The translations under genes and the position numbers were made by a program. Below, piece after piece: positions 11,427 to 23,789 of a stretch of DNA of 64,000 nt. The notes beneath the pieces were generated by a model. It saw only the letters and a list, made by a program, of their open reading frames with translations, made no database searches and was not told where the DNA came from. Numbering within the stretch: the first letter of the stretch is position 1; each line of letters starts with the position of its first letter. This DNA comes from Liquidambar formosana (lineage: Eukaryota; Streptophyta; Magnoliopsida; Saxifragales; Altingiaceae), in contig CM077832.1 in the NCBI GenBank assembly GCA_039720395.1, positions 11,053,967 through 11,117,966 of the forward strand, in the 5' to 3' direction.

Positions 11427-13574
11427 AACCTTAATTGTCCCTTTGTATTAATATTATAGTATAGCTTATTCCAATTTTAATTTTAATTTTTCTAAGTTTC
11501 TAATTTACTATTTAAAAAAAACAAATTATAAATTTTATGGCTTTTGTTGATTTTGTTACTCAAGTATTTTTTGCTATAGTGAACTTCTATATTTTATTAT
11601 AATATAAAAAATAAAAATATAATCGGAACTCTCACCTGCACTTTGCAGAGAATGTTGTAACACTTACATAATTTATCACAATTACTTTAGGTTTATTGGG
11701 ATAGATTTGTGTCATTATTTTTGTAATGGCAGTGTTTATTATCGCGAAGTTTCATCATTATTGCAACAACTTTGATGTTATTGTAATACGCCTTTTGTTA
11801 TTGTAGTTTTCATCGATGTTCATCTCAAGTCTCAAAATTGGCACCTTTTAAAGAAAATTTACATCTGCCATAAGTAGGTTTTTTAGTGGGTTTTTATGCT
11901 TTTGAATAGCAGGGTGCAGCCAAAGTGAATTTGACTAGTTTTGGAATCACCATAAGTGCTTAAAGTGGATAACCTTTGACACACTACCTTGATTTGAATT
12001 GTTTGACTGTGGCTTTGCATTCTTTACAATCATAAGCTTGATTACAAGGGTCCAAATCAAGGTCTCCATCTCACCTTATTATATAGGTTAGGGAAATTCT
12101 ACATTTTATGAAGATATAGAGAGATAGGATTAGCTCTGATCTGTATCATTTGGAATTAAATAAGCTTAGGAGCCTTGATTGTTTGGTGAGTCTTTTTTTT
12201 TTTTTTTTTTTAAATGTATTTTATTTCAAAAAATAAGACATAACACAATATATTTTCAAACCAATTGTGGGACCTTTGTTAGGGAATTTTAAAAAATTGG
12301 ATAAAATTGGGGTCACTCCCTTAATGCTATTTGATCTTTTTTTTGTTTTTTTTTTCTTTTCTTGTGAAAAAAAAACAAAATGCAATTTCACAACTAATTT
12401 GAGGATTTTTAAAAAAAGATTACATTAATTAATAATTTAAAAGGGTTTCTTAATTCATGTAAGAGGGAGGTAATTATGCATAACTAGTTTATGACCCGTG
12501 CGCACTGATAACATTTGCAAAAATAATATATTATCAAAAAATAAAAAATTTCCCCAAAAAATTTTTGCTAATATATTAGCTACATTATAAAAACCAATAA
12601 ATTGTGCTTTTAATAAAATATTTTTCATTAGCAATGTCAACATATGTTTTTTTCTTTTTTGATGTGACGTTTGACATGCTTAAACTTAATGGCCGGATGA
12701 ATTTCTAGTTTTTATGGTTCATGGGATTTTACAAAGGCAAAAAGGCATGCAGTCCCCCATTTTATATAGTTTGGACAGTTAGACTTTTTTTTTTTTTTTG
12801 GATAAGTGGACTGATTATTTTGATTATAGTGATAGCCCTTCATACAACCATTTCATACAGAATATACATGTATATATTTACCTAGCTACGTTTGGAGAAT
12901 AACTATGATGGCACATTTTTTTTTTTATCTATAATCGTTTTGAAAAGTGTCATTCTTAATAGGTGGTGATGCACACAAAAATCCAATCAACTAAGCATTT
13001 TTTAGGTGGAATGTCGGAATAATATCGATGTAGGATAATCTCAATTTTGTTGCATATCAGAATTTCCAACAAGGGATTAATTGGTTGTGGGTCACCACAT
13101 TTGGCATGGAAAATAAACAAGGCCGCATCCTCATTTTAAGAAAATCATAGTTCTGTTATGTTGCCTAGGCTTAACTGATTTGCAAGTGATTGTAGTTATT
13201 TGGAATTCACCCCATTCCCATGAACGGTCAACGGGGTGGAGTCAGGATTCCACGTCATTAAAAAAAAAATATATATATATATATATATAGTTATGTGAGC
13301 ATACACTGCTTGAGAAGTAATAATCAAACCTTAATAAGAATTGCTTCTTAAGTACTAGAGAATATGAAGATTCCATAAAAGCATCTCATGCCTTAAAAAT
13401 TTAATGGGTCAAGGTGAGAACTACTCCACGAGAGAGGAACAAACTAATGACAAGCGATCTTTAAGTGAAGCATCCCTAAAAAAAAGGGCAAAAATAATAA
13501 TAATAACATAAAAAATAGATTATTAAAAACGCCTAAATAGAAACGGCATGAGATCCATTTAGCTCGATCAAAAT

Positions 13575-14086
13575 TTATTTGCTCATGCCAGTTGCATCCT
13601 TAATGGTATCAGCAACTCCTTGTGCCTTAGCATTCATTTGCTGACCAGCCTACACACAATAAAATATTCAAAACATTAGTGGGAAGCCTGAAGGCAGACA
13701 TTGATAAAAAATGGTTACTGGAACTTAGACTCATCAACTGCATGGTCTAGTTTGGTGGCTATGTGAAAAATCAAGTAACAAAGTATTATTAAAACATTTT
13801 TATTGTCCTAAAACACACATACAAACACCATTAATAATTTTTTTCAGAAAATAATTGAACCTCTTGGCATGATTCCTTAGCAGACTGGGCAGCATTGCTC
13901 GCCTTGTCCACCATCTGATTACTCTTTTCCTGGAATAAACATATATGAGTATATGACACATTACCTTTAAAATAGGGTATTAGTAGAAATAGTGTATGTG
14001 AATGTGTGTAGGAAAACTAAGCTGACCTGCACTTGGCCCTTGGCCTCACCAGCATCGTAACTCATCTTGGTAGAGTTGTCTGCCAT
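13575..14086 (-). CDS. KIN/COR6.6-like LEA protein, copy 1 (intact)
   Basis: Exons are 14086-14027, 13929-13861 and 13649-13575 (60, 69 and 75 bp including TAA), all phase 0, with introns of 97 and 211 bp that have GT..AG ends. The 67-aa product starts MADNSTKMSYDAGEAKG and ends KDATGMSK. It is hydrophilic, rich in Ala, Lys, Gln, Asp and Ser, with no signal peptide or membrane segment; exon 2 (QMVDKASNAAQSAKE) and exon 3 (AKAQGVADTIKD) look like amphipathic helix formers. Size, the GQ(Q)MKAKAQGAAD-type motif and the TGMN/TGLN-type end match plant KIN1/KIN2, ABR and pollen-coat-like LEA proteins, small soluble proteins induced by cold, drought or ABA or made in pollen. A TATAAATA box lies about 100 bp upstream (14185-14192). 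Substitutions particular to this copy are D11 and the C-terminal SK. Confidence 0.88.
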
Positions 14087-14184
14087 CTTTGGTTTCTTAG
14101 AACAAATTACTAATTAAGTTGAAGGTTAAAAAAAAACTCTTGCTTTGGTGGTGATGGTGGTCATGCAGGTATCGTAATTGCAAT

Positions 14185-14192
14185 TATTTATA
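14185..14192 (-). promoter_or_regulatory. TATA box of LEA copy 1
   Basis: TATAAATA on the minus strand, about 100 bp upstream of the ATG. It is conserved at the same distance in all copies that keep exon 1 (for example 17817-17824, 21608-21615, 60334-60341 and 63832-63839), which supports promoter function. Confidence 0.7.
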
Positions 14193-16066
14193 GCTTTAGT
14201 GATAGATTTGTTGCTTGATGCTGTGTAAATGCCATGTGGAGTGTAATTTGAAACATTTTATCATATGGCTAGAGTTGAGACATTTGGCCGTCTGACTGGG
14301 TAAATGTTAAGAGTGTTCAATTCAAAGGTAGTTGTCGATTTAGAGGGTTTTGAGGGGCTTCTGTTTCATGGATTCTTGTTGAATAATGTAATGCCTAAGA
14401 GAAAATTTAGGATCTTGTGAATGCCACGCCAACTATTAAATTTAGACCATTTGATCTTCCACCTATCGAAATTAAGAAAGGATTACAGTAATGTATTTGA
14501 TCCATAGTCACCTTAAAGTTGGCTCTCCTATATATTAAACCCTACCAAGCTTGGTGAAAAGACCAATAATAAAACCTTGCCATATTTGTATCATATATGA
14601 AAAGAATTTAGACTCATTGTTTGATGGTTTCATTAGGAGATCCTTGATTGCATAATTTTTTGTCATCTAATTTGCATAGTTCATTTAACAAATTATTCTT
14701 TTTTAAAAAATAAAAAATTCATTGTCCATCTCCATCTATGTATTTACCTATTTTCTATTTTTGGTAAGATGTTCTTCCACCTTAACCATCCCTTTGTATT
14801 AACATTATATTATCGCTTATTCCAATTTTAATCTTCTTTTCTCTAAGTTTCTAATTTAATATTTATAAAAAAAAATTATAAATTTTATGTCCTTTGTTGA
14901 TTTTGTTACCTAAGTATTTTTTTCTATAGTAAACTTTTATATTTTATTGGGAACTCTCACTTGCACTTTGCATCGAATGTTGTTGCACTTACATAATTTA
15001 TCACAACTACTTTAGGTTTATTGGGACAATTTTGTGTCATTATTTTTGTAACGGCATTGGTGTTTATTATTGCAAAGTTTCATCATTATTACAACAACTT
15101 TGATGTTATTGCAACGACTTTAGTTGTTGCGATACGCCTTTTGTTATTGTAGCTTTCATTGATGTTCATCTCAAGTCTCAACATTGGCACCTTATAAAGA
15201 AAATTTACATATGCCATAGTAGGTTTTTTAGTCAGTTTTTATGCTTTTGAAGAGCAGGGCAAAAGTGAATTTGGCTAATTTTGGTTTCACCATGAGTGCT
15301 TCAAGTGGATAAGCTTTGACACACTTCCTTGATTTACAATGTTTGACTATGGCTTTGCTTTCTTTACAATCATAAGCTTGATTATGAGGGTCCAAATCAA
15401 GGTCTCCATCTCGCCTTATTATATAGGCGAGGGAAATTCAACATTTTTTGAAGGTATAGAGAGATGGTATTGGCTCTATATTATTTGGAATTAAATAAGC
15501 TTCGGGACCTTGATTTTTTTGTGAGTCTTTTTTTTTTTTTTTTAATTTAATTTTAAATGTATTATACTTCAAAAAATAAGACAAAACACAATATATTTTC
15601 AAACCAATTATGGGATGTTTGTTATGGAATTTAAAAAAATTGGATCAAATTGGGGTTACTCCCATAATGCTATTTGATTTTTTTTTTTTGGTTTTTTTGA
15701 AAAACAAAATGCAATTTCACAATTGATTTGAGGATTTTTAAAAAAGGATTACATTAATTAATAATTTAAAGGGTTTCTCAATTCATGTAAGAGGAAGGTA
15801 GTTATGCATGACTAGTTTATGACCTGTGCGCACTAGTAACATTTCAAAAAATAATATATTATCAAAAAAATATTTTTTTCCTGAAAATATTTTTTCTAAT
15901 ATATTAACTACATTTAAAAACCAATAAATTGTATTTTTAATAAAATATTTTTTATTGGCAGTGTCAGCATATGATTTACACTGCAAAGCAATGAGCTCTC
16001 ACAAATTCCCACATACATACAATAATTTTTCATAATTTAATTTTAATATATTGATTAAAAACCAAG

Positions 16067-16210
16067 TGTAACTGTGACACGGCTGCTGTGGTGTCACGGG
16101 CCAATACGAAGCAAGCGAAGTGAGATTGTCAGAGTACTTTTTGGCCCCACAATCCCACTTTGCTTGTTTCCTATTGGCCCATGACACCACGAGGCCGTGT
16201 CACAGTTACA
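16067..16210. mobile_element. 144-bp foldback MITE
   Basis: The ends are TGTAACTGTGACACGG and its inverse CCGTGTCACAGTTACA. The inverted repeats extend inward for about 60 bp with few mismatches (GTGGTGTCA(C/T)GGGCCAATA and CAAGC(G/A)AAGTG(A/G)GATTGT in each arm) and leave a loop of about 20 bp around AGAGTACTTTTT. The other nine units read straight through this point, so the insertion is specific to unit 1. A transcript would fold into a long hairpin. The short duplication at the insertion point is not clear. Confidence 0.85.
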
Positions 16211-17200
16211 TGGAAGACTCACTTATTGAATTGGCATAAATATTTGAAATGTTTATGACTTGACAATGTTGCTGTTGTTGGCTTTTTTTTTTTTCTTTTT
16301 TTTTTTTTGTTCTGACTTAACGTTTGACATGTTTAAACTTAATGGGTGAATTTCCAGTTTCTATGGTTTATGGGCTTTTACCAAGGCAAAAAGGCATGAA
16401 GTTCCCCATTTATATATAGTTTAAACAGTTGGAATAATTATTTTGATGATACTGATAACCCTTCATACAACCATTTCATACAGAATTAATATACATGTAT
16501 ATATGTACCCCGCTATGTTTGGAGGGTAACTATGATTGCACACTTTTTATTTATAATCATTTTGAAAAGTGTCATTCTTAACAGGTGCTGATGCACACAA
16601 AAATCCAGTCAGTTAAGCATTTTTTTGGTGGTATATGGGAATAATATCTATGTAAGATGATCTCAATTTTGTTGCAGATTAAAGTTTCCAACAAGGGATT
16701 AACTGGTTGGGGGTCACCACATTTGGCATGAAAAATAAATAAGGCCACATCCTCATTTTAAGAAAATCATAGTTCTGTTTCGTTGCCTAGGTTTAACTGA
16801 TTTGCGGGTGATTGTAGTTATTTAGAATTCACCCTGTTCCCATGAACGGTTAACAGGGTGGAGTCAAGATTTCACGTCTTTAAAAAAATAAAATAAAATA
16901 TATCTAAGAACACTCTACTTAATAAGTAATAATCAAACCTTAATGAGAATTGCTTCTTATGTACTAGAAAATATGAAGATTCCATACAAGCATCTCATGT
17001 CTCAAAAATTTAATGGGTTAAGGTGAGAACTACTCCATGAGAGAGATCTCTTCTTTGATCAAGGAACAAACTAATGACAAGCGATCTTCAAGTGAAGCAT
17101 CCCTTAAAAAAGGGTAAAAATAACAATAATAACATAAAAAATAGATTATTAAAAATTCCTAAATAAAAAAAGCATGGGATCCATTTAGCTCAATCAAAAT

Positions 17201-17717
17201 TTAGTTGTTAATGCCGGTTGCATCCTTAATGGTATCAGCAGCTCTTTGTGCCTTAATCCTCATTTACTGACCAACCTACACACAGTAAAATATTCAAAAC
17301 ATTATATTGGTGGGAACCCTGAAGGCAGACATTGATAAAAAATGGTTGCTGGAACTTGGACTCATCAACTGCATGATCTAGTTTAGTGGCTATATGAAAA
17401 ATCAAGTAACAAAGAATTATTACAACATTTTTATTGTCCTAAAACACACACACAAACACCATTAATAATTTTTTAAAAAAAAACAATTGAACCTCTTGGC
17501 ATGATTCCTTAGCAGACTGGGCAACATTGCTCGCCTTGTCTACCATCTAATTATTCTTTTCCTGGAATAAATATATATGAGTATATGACACATCACCTTT
17601 AAAATGGGCATTAGTGGAAAGAGTGTGTGTGAATGTGTGTAAGAAAACTAAGCTAACCTGCACTTGGCCCTTGGCCTCACTAGTATGGTAACTCATCTTG
17701 GTAGAGTTGTCTGCCAT
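17201..17717 (-). pseudogene. KIN-like LEA, copy 2 (two premature stops)
   Basis: Exons are 17717-17658, 17561-17493 and 17275-17201, with splice sites retained (introns 96 and 217 bp). Exon 1 reads MADNSTKMSYHTSEAKGQVQ. Exon 2 reads EKNN and then a stop where other copies have Gln (CAG to TAG, codon 5). Exon 3 reads VGQ and then TAA where others have CAA (codon 4). The terminal Met of TGMNN is also changed to Ile. The TATA box is intact (17817-17824), so transcription is possible, but the full protein cannot be made. Confidence 0.88.
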
Positions 17718-19061
17718 CTTTGGTTTCTTAGAACAAATTACTAATTAAGTTGAATGTTAAAAAAAAAAATCTTACTTTGGTGGTGATGGTGGTGATGCAA
17801 GTATCATAATTGCAATTATTTATAGTTTTAGTGGTTAATTCGTTGCTTGTCGCGTGTAAATGCCATGTGGAGTGGAATTTGACACATTTCACCATGTGGT
17901 TGTGGTTGGGTCATTTGGCCATCTGACTGGGTAAATGTTAAGAGTGTTCAATTCAAAGGTAGTTGTGGATTTAGAGGGTTTTGAGGGGCTTTTGTTTCAT
18001 GAATTCTTGTTTAACAATGTAACGCCTAAGAGAAAATATAGGATCTTGTGAATGCTACACCAACTATTAAATTTAGACCATTTGATCTTCTACCTGCTGA
18101 AATTATGAAAGGATTATAGTAATGTATCTGATCCATAGTCACCTTTAAGTTAGCTCTCCTATATATTAAACCTCCCAAGCTTGGTGAAAAGACCAATAAT
18201 AAAACCTTGCCATATTTATCTCATGAAAAGAATTTAGACCCATTGTTTGATGGTCTCATTTGAATATCCAGGATTGCATAATTTTTTGTCATCTTACTTG
18301 CATAGTTCATTTAACAAATTATTCTTTTTTTTTTAAATAAAAAATTTGTTGTCCATCTCCATCTATTTATTTATCTATTTTCTATTTTTGGTAAGATGTT
18401 CTTCCACTTTAACCATCCCTTTGTATTAACATTATATTATCGCTTATTCCAATTTAATCTTTTTTTTTCTAAGTTTCTAATTTAATTACTATTTATAAAA
18501 AAAATGATAAATTTTATGTCTTTTGTTGATTTTGTTACCTAAGAATTTTTTGCTATAGTAAACTTTTATATTTCATTATAATATAAAAAATTAAAATATG
18601 ATGGGAACTCTCACTTGCACTTTGCATCGAATGTTGTCGCACTTACATAATTTATCACAACTACTTTAGATTTATTGGGACAATTTTGTGTCATTATTTT
18701 TGTAATGGCATCAGTGTTTATTATTGCGAAGTTTCGTCTTTACTGCAACAACTTTGATGTTATTGCAATGACTTTAGTTGTTGCGATACGTCTTTTGTTA
18801 TTGTAGTTTTCATCGATGTTTATCTCAAGTCTCAACATTGGCACCTTTTAAAGAAAATTTGCATATGCCATAATGGCTTTTTAGTGGCTTTTTATGCTTT
18901 TGAAGAGCATGGCAAAAGTGAATTTGGCTAGTTTTGGTTTCACCATGAGTGCTTCAAGTGGATAAGCTTTAACACACTACCTTGATTTGGATTGTTTGAT
19001 TATGGCTTTACATTCTTTACAATCATAAACTCGATTATGAGGGTCCAAATCAAGGTCTCTA

Positions 19062-20090
19062 TGTAACGACCCTCAAAACACGTTCAATTTTATGAGCTCC
19101 GTACAAATAAAAACTATTTCAAAAATAAATTTCCTTTGAAAATTGCAAAATATTTTACGGCTGCAGAAAGCAATGGCTAACCCGAAACTCATCAATATAC
19201 ATTGTTCAAATCATTAAATAAAACTTACATCAACTTATACAAATAAATTAAGTGAACATAATCTCTCCAAATCTTAACCCCAATTATACTATATGCCTCC
19301 AACAATGATAACCTGAAAATATATTGGGGTGAGTGACGATTGACTAGTAGGAAAATCTAATTCCTATATAATAAATAATGTTTCAAACATTACATCCATT
19401 TATATTCAAAAATAACAAATAGGCCAAATAATACAAACTCCAAATCATACACCTCGAATATAATCTAATGATCAATAACAATTAAATTCTCAAATATATT
19501 GGCCTCAATAAAATCAACCATCATAAATCTTTGTTTCAAATAATAGCATCAAAATAAGCATCACTTATTGAACAAGAATTAAGCCCCCTACCTCAATTGA
19601 TGTGAATATTAATGAAAAACCACAACCGTAGAGGAGTAAATTGGATCAAGAAATACAAAAATCCATGCTCATAGGCGTTAGAGCCTTCCATCACTCTGTT
19701 GACTTCTCCTTCTCATTCTATCTCTCTCCCACGCTCACCCATTCTTTCTCTCATCTTTCTTGGTGGGGCAAGTGGTGATATATTATATATTATAAATATA
19801 TATACACCCCCATAGCACATGTGTTTAAGATAGAAAGCCTAACATGCCACACTAATTTAACTATCTTCCACAAGTTTTCATGCAACATATATAATATTAT
19901 AAAATATTATAAGCATGTCAGTTAGGAATATTGAAGACACTTCTACCAAATGCATTTAGGAAGTATATAGAAAGTAGTGGAAATTCATGGAATACTCAAG
20001 AATCCGAAAATATAAATTAACTCCAATTATAGTCAAAATTATACCCTATCTCAAAATCTCATATAAATTTTAATTTACTTCTGTGCAATT
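19062..20090. mobile_element. LTR-like retroelement fragment
   Basis: Collinearity with the other units breaks at TGTAACGACCCTCAAAACAC, a typical terminus of Ty3-type LTRs, and resumes in the poly-T tract near 20090-20100. The expected spacer between those points (poly-T, TATGACCCGTGCGC and GATTAAAAACC blocks) is absent, so insertion and deletion both occurred. The interior is AT-rich with a TTGGGGTGAGTGACGATT segment resembling chromovirus-type LTRs. There is no coding sequence and no second LTR. Orientation is uncertain. Confidence 0.55.
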
Positions 20091-20996
20091 TTTTTTTTTT
20101 TTTTTTTGGTTCTAACCTGACGTTTGTCATGCTCAAACTTAATGGCAAGGTGAATTTCCAGTTTTTATGGTCCTTGGGATTTTACTAAGGCAAAAAGGCA
20201 TGCAGTTTCCCATTTATATATAGTTTGAACAGTTGGATTGATTATTTTCATAATATAGATAGCCTTTCACACAATCATTTTATACAGAATATATATGTAT
20301 ATATGTACCCAGCTATGTTTGGAGAGCAACTATGATCGCACATTTTTTTATATCTATAATCATTTTAGAAAGTGTCATTCTTAATAGGTGGTGATGCACA
20401 CAAAAATGCAGTCAGCTGAGCATTTTTTAGGTTATATGTGGGAATAATATCTATATACGATGATTTCAATTTTGTTGTAGATCAGAGTTTCCAACGAGAG
20501 ATTAACTGGTTATGGGTCACCACATTTGGCATGGAAAATAAACAAGGCCGCATCCTTATTTTAAGAAAATCATAGTTCTGTTACGTTGCCCGGGCTTAAT
20601 TGATTTGCGGGTGATTGTAGTTATTTGGAATTCACCCCGTTCCCATGAATGGTCAATAGCGTGGAGTCAGCATTCCACGTCTTTAAAGAAATAAAATAAA
20701 ATATATGTGAAACACTCTACTTAAGAAGTAATAATCAAACCTTAATGAGAATTGCTTCTTAAGTACTAGAAAATATGAAGATTCCATAAAAGCATCTCAT
20801 GCCTCAAAAATTTAATGAGTCATAGGTAAGAACTACTCCATAAGAGAGATCTCTTCTTTGATCAAAGAACAAACTAATGACAAGCGATCTCTCAGTGAAG
20901 CATCCCTAAAAAAATGGCAAAAATAATAATAACATAAAAAGTTATTAAAAATTTCTAAATAGAAATGGCAAGGGATCCATTTAGCTTGAACAAAAT

Positions 20997-21510
20997 TTAG
21001 TTGTTCATGCCGATTGCATCCTTAATAGTATCAGCAACTCCTTGTGCCTTAGCCTTCATTTCCTGACTAGCCTACATACAGTAAAATATTCAAAACATTA
21101 GTGGGAAGCCTGAAGGCAGACATTGATAAAAAAATGGTTGTTGGAACGTAGACTCATCAACTGCATGGTCTAGTTTGGTGGCTACATGAAAAATCAAGTA
21201 ACAAAGAATTATTACAACAATTTTATTGTCCTAAAGAACACACACAAACACCACTAATAATTTTTTTTTTGAAATTAATTGAACCTCTTGGCATGATTCC
21301 TTAGCAGACTAGGTAGTATTGCTCGCCTTGTCCACCATTTGATTACCTTTTTCCTGGAACAAACATATATGAGTATATGACATATCACTTTTAAAAGGGG
21401 CGTTTAGTGGAAAGAGTGTGTGTAAATGTGTGTAGGAAAACTAGGCTGACCTGCACTTGACCCTTGGCCTCACTAGCATGGTAACTCATCTTGGTAGAGT
21501 TGTCTGCCAT
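20997..21510 (-). pseudogene. KIN-like LEA, copy 3 (premature stop in exon 2)
   Basis: Exons are 21510-21451, 21353-21285 and 21071-20997, with introns of 97 and 213 bp and GT..AG ends. Exon 1 is normal (MADNSTKMSYHASEAKGQVQ). Exon 2 runs EKGNQMVDKASNTT and then TAG at codon 15, where intact copies have CAG. Exon 3 is open (ASQEMKAKAQGVADTIKDAI and then GMNN). Only a product of about 34 residues is possible. The TATA box is at 21608-21615. The identical stop occurs in copy 9. Confidence 0.88.
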
Positions 21511-21966
21511 CCTTGGTTTCTTATAACAAATTACTAATTAAGTTGAAGGTTAAAAAAAACTCTTGCTTTCGTAGCGATGGTGGTAATGCAAGTATCATAA
21601 TTGTAATTATTTATAGCTTTAGTGATTGATTCGTTGCTTGACGCGTCTAAATGCCATGTGGAGTGCAATTTGACACATTTCACCACATGGTTGGAGTTGG
21701 GACATGTGAACATCTGACTGGGTAAATGTTGAGAATGTTCAATTCAAAGGTAGTTGTGGATTTAGAGGGTTTTGAGGGGCTTCTGTTTCATGGATTCTTG
21801 TTGAACAATGTAATGCCTAAGAGAAAATTTAGGATCTTGTGAATGCTACGCCAACTATTAAATTTAGACTATTTAATCTTCTACTTGTTGAAATTAAGAA
21901 AGGATTCTAGTAATGTATTTGATCCACAGTCACCTTCAAGTTGGCTCTCCTATATATTAAACCTTG

Positions 21967-22136
21967 CACTACAACAAATTAGGCTTTTAGCGACAAGCAA
22001 AAATTTGTTGCCAAAGGCATACTTATGGCAACGAAATAACATTTTGTCGCCAAAATAGGTCAAACACACATTTTGGCAACAAATCTAGCAAGTTTGTCGC
22101 TAAAGCTCCTCGCCAAAATCCTGATTTGTTGTACAA
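21967..22136. mobile_element. 170-bp CACTA-type MITE
   Basis: It starts CACTACAACAAATTAGG and its right end reversed reads TTGTACAACAAATCAGG, sharing TACAACAAAT(T/C)AGG with the first three bases decayed. TTG flanks both sides (21964-21966 and 22137-22139), the 3-bp duplication typical of CACTA elements. Internal GCGACAAGCAAAAATTTGTTG-like subterminal motifs are also typical. It is inserted in the array spacer of unit 2 only and is non-coding. Confidence 0.85.
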
Positions 22137-23789
22137 TTGCCAGCATGGATAAAACACCAATAATAAAACCTTGCCATATTTGTATCATGAAAATAATTTA
22201 GACCCATTGTTTGATGGTCTCATTTGAATATTCAGGATTGCATAATTTTTTGTCATCTTACTTGCACAGTTCATTTAACAAATTATTCTTTTTTAAAAGA
22301 TAAAAAATTCGTTGTCTATCTCCATCTCTTTATTTATCTATTTGCTATTTTTGGTAAGATGTTCTTCCACCTTAACTATCCTTTTGTATTAACATTATAC
22401 TATCGCTTATTCCAATTTTAATCTTCTTTTTTCTAAGTTTCTAATTTACTATATATTTTTTTTTAAAAAAAAAAAAAAAAAAAGATAAATTTTATGTCTT
22501 TTGTTGATTTTGTTACCCAAGTATTTTTTGCTATAGTAAACTTTTATATTTTATTATAATATAAAAAAATAAAAATATGAGGGAAATTCTTACTCGCACT
22601 TTGCATCGAATGTTGTTGCACTTACATAATTTATCACAACTACTTTAGGTTTATTGGGTCAATTTTGTGTCATTATTTTTGTAATGGCATCAGTGTTTAG
22701 TATTGCGGAGTTTCGTTATTATTGCGACAACTTTGATGTTATTGCAATGGCTTTAGTCATTGTGATGCGCCTTTTGTTATTGTAACTTTCATTGATGTTC
22801 ATCTCAAGTCTCAACATTGGCATGTTTTAAAGAAAATTTGCATATGCCATAGTAGGCTTTTTAGTGGGTTTTTATGCTTTTGAAGAATAGGGCAAAAGTG
22901 AATTTGGCTAGTTTTGGTTTAACCATGAGTGCTTCAAATGGATAAGCGTTGACACACTACCTTGATTTGGATTGTTTGACTATGGCTTTGCGCTCTTTAC
23001 AATTATAAGCTTGATTATGAGGGTCCAAATCAAGGTCTCCATCTTGACTTATTATATAGGTCAAGGAAATTCTACAAATTTTGAAGGTATAGAGAGATGG
23101 TATTGGCTTTGTATCATTTAGAATTAAATAAGTTTCAGGACCATGATTTTTTTGTGAGCCTTTTTTTTTTTTTTTTTAATGTATTATATCTCAAAAAATA
23201 AGACATAACACAATATATTTTCAAACCAATTGTGGGACATTTGTGAAGGAATTTTAAAAAATTGGGTCAAATTGGGGTCACTCCCATAATTCCATTTGAT
23301 TTTTTTTTTTTGAAAAAAAAATGCAATTTCACGATTGATTTGGGGATTTTAAAAAAAGGATTACAATAATTAATAATTTAAAGGGTTTCTCAATCTATGT
23401 AAGAGGTTGTTAATAATGTATAACTAGTTTATGACTCGTGCGCACTAGTAACATTTGCAAAAATAATATATCATAAAAAAAAAAATTTTCCCAAAAATTT
23501 TTTTGCTAATATTTTAGATTAATATAAAAACCAATAAATTGTATTTTTAATAAAATTTTTCATTCGCAGTGTCAGCATATGGTTTACATTATAAAGCAAT
23601 GACCTTTGTAGACACCCAAATTTTGCCAGGCTGCCTCCGGATAAAATCCATCAACCCGTCAATAGTACAATTAGGTCAGACATGCTCCATACCTAACGTG
23701 GTTCACCTTGTCCTACCCACTAGGGTAAAGCCTATCCTCAATTCAACCTCTGATATCTGAAGCCCAAGGGCCAGGAACGGGCACGATGC

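Larger units (their letters stand above)
11427..14790. repeat. Array unit 0 (contains LEA copy 1)
   Basis: This is the leftmost unit, beginning about 460 bp upstream of the PPR start codon. Its spacer is a collinear diverged copy of the others and has no gene apart from LEA copy 1. It has lost part of the TTGCAACGACTTTAG block near 11785. A short AT microsatellite lies at 13270-13289. Confidence 0.85.
14791..18417. repeat. Array unit 1 (contains LEA copy 2, broken)
   Basis: A collinear copy of the unit with one inserted hairpin MITE (16067-16210). No other gene. The only long frames in the spacer are AT-rich and not conserved between units. Confidence 0.85.
18418..22380. repeat. Array unit 2 (contains LEA copy 3, broken)
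   Basis: A collinear unit in which about 1 kb of spacer has been replaced by an LTR-like fragment (19062-20090). It also carries a CACTA-type MITE (21967-22136). No gene other than LEA copy 3. Confidence 0.85.

Noticed and set aside
22224..22421. Conserved frame MNIQDCIIFCHLTCTVHL, also at 51586 and in part at 57328
   Set aside because: It recurs only because the spacer is repeated. It overlaps the AT-rich unit boundary, is broken in other units and lacks any family resemblance.
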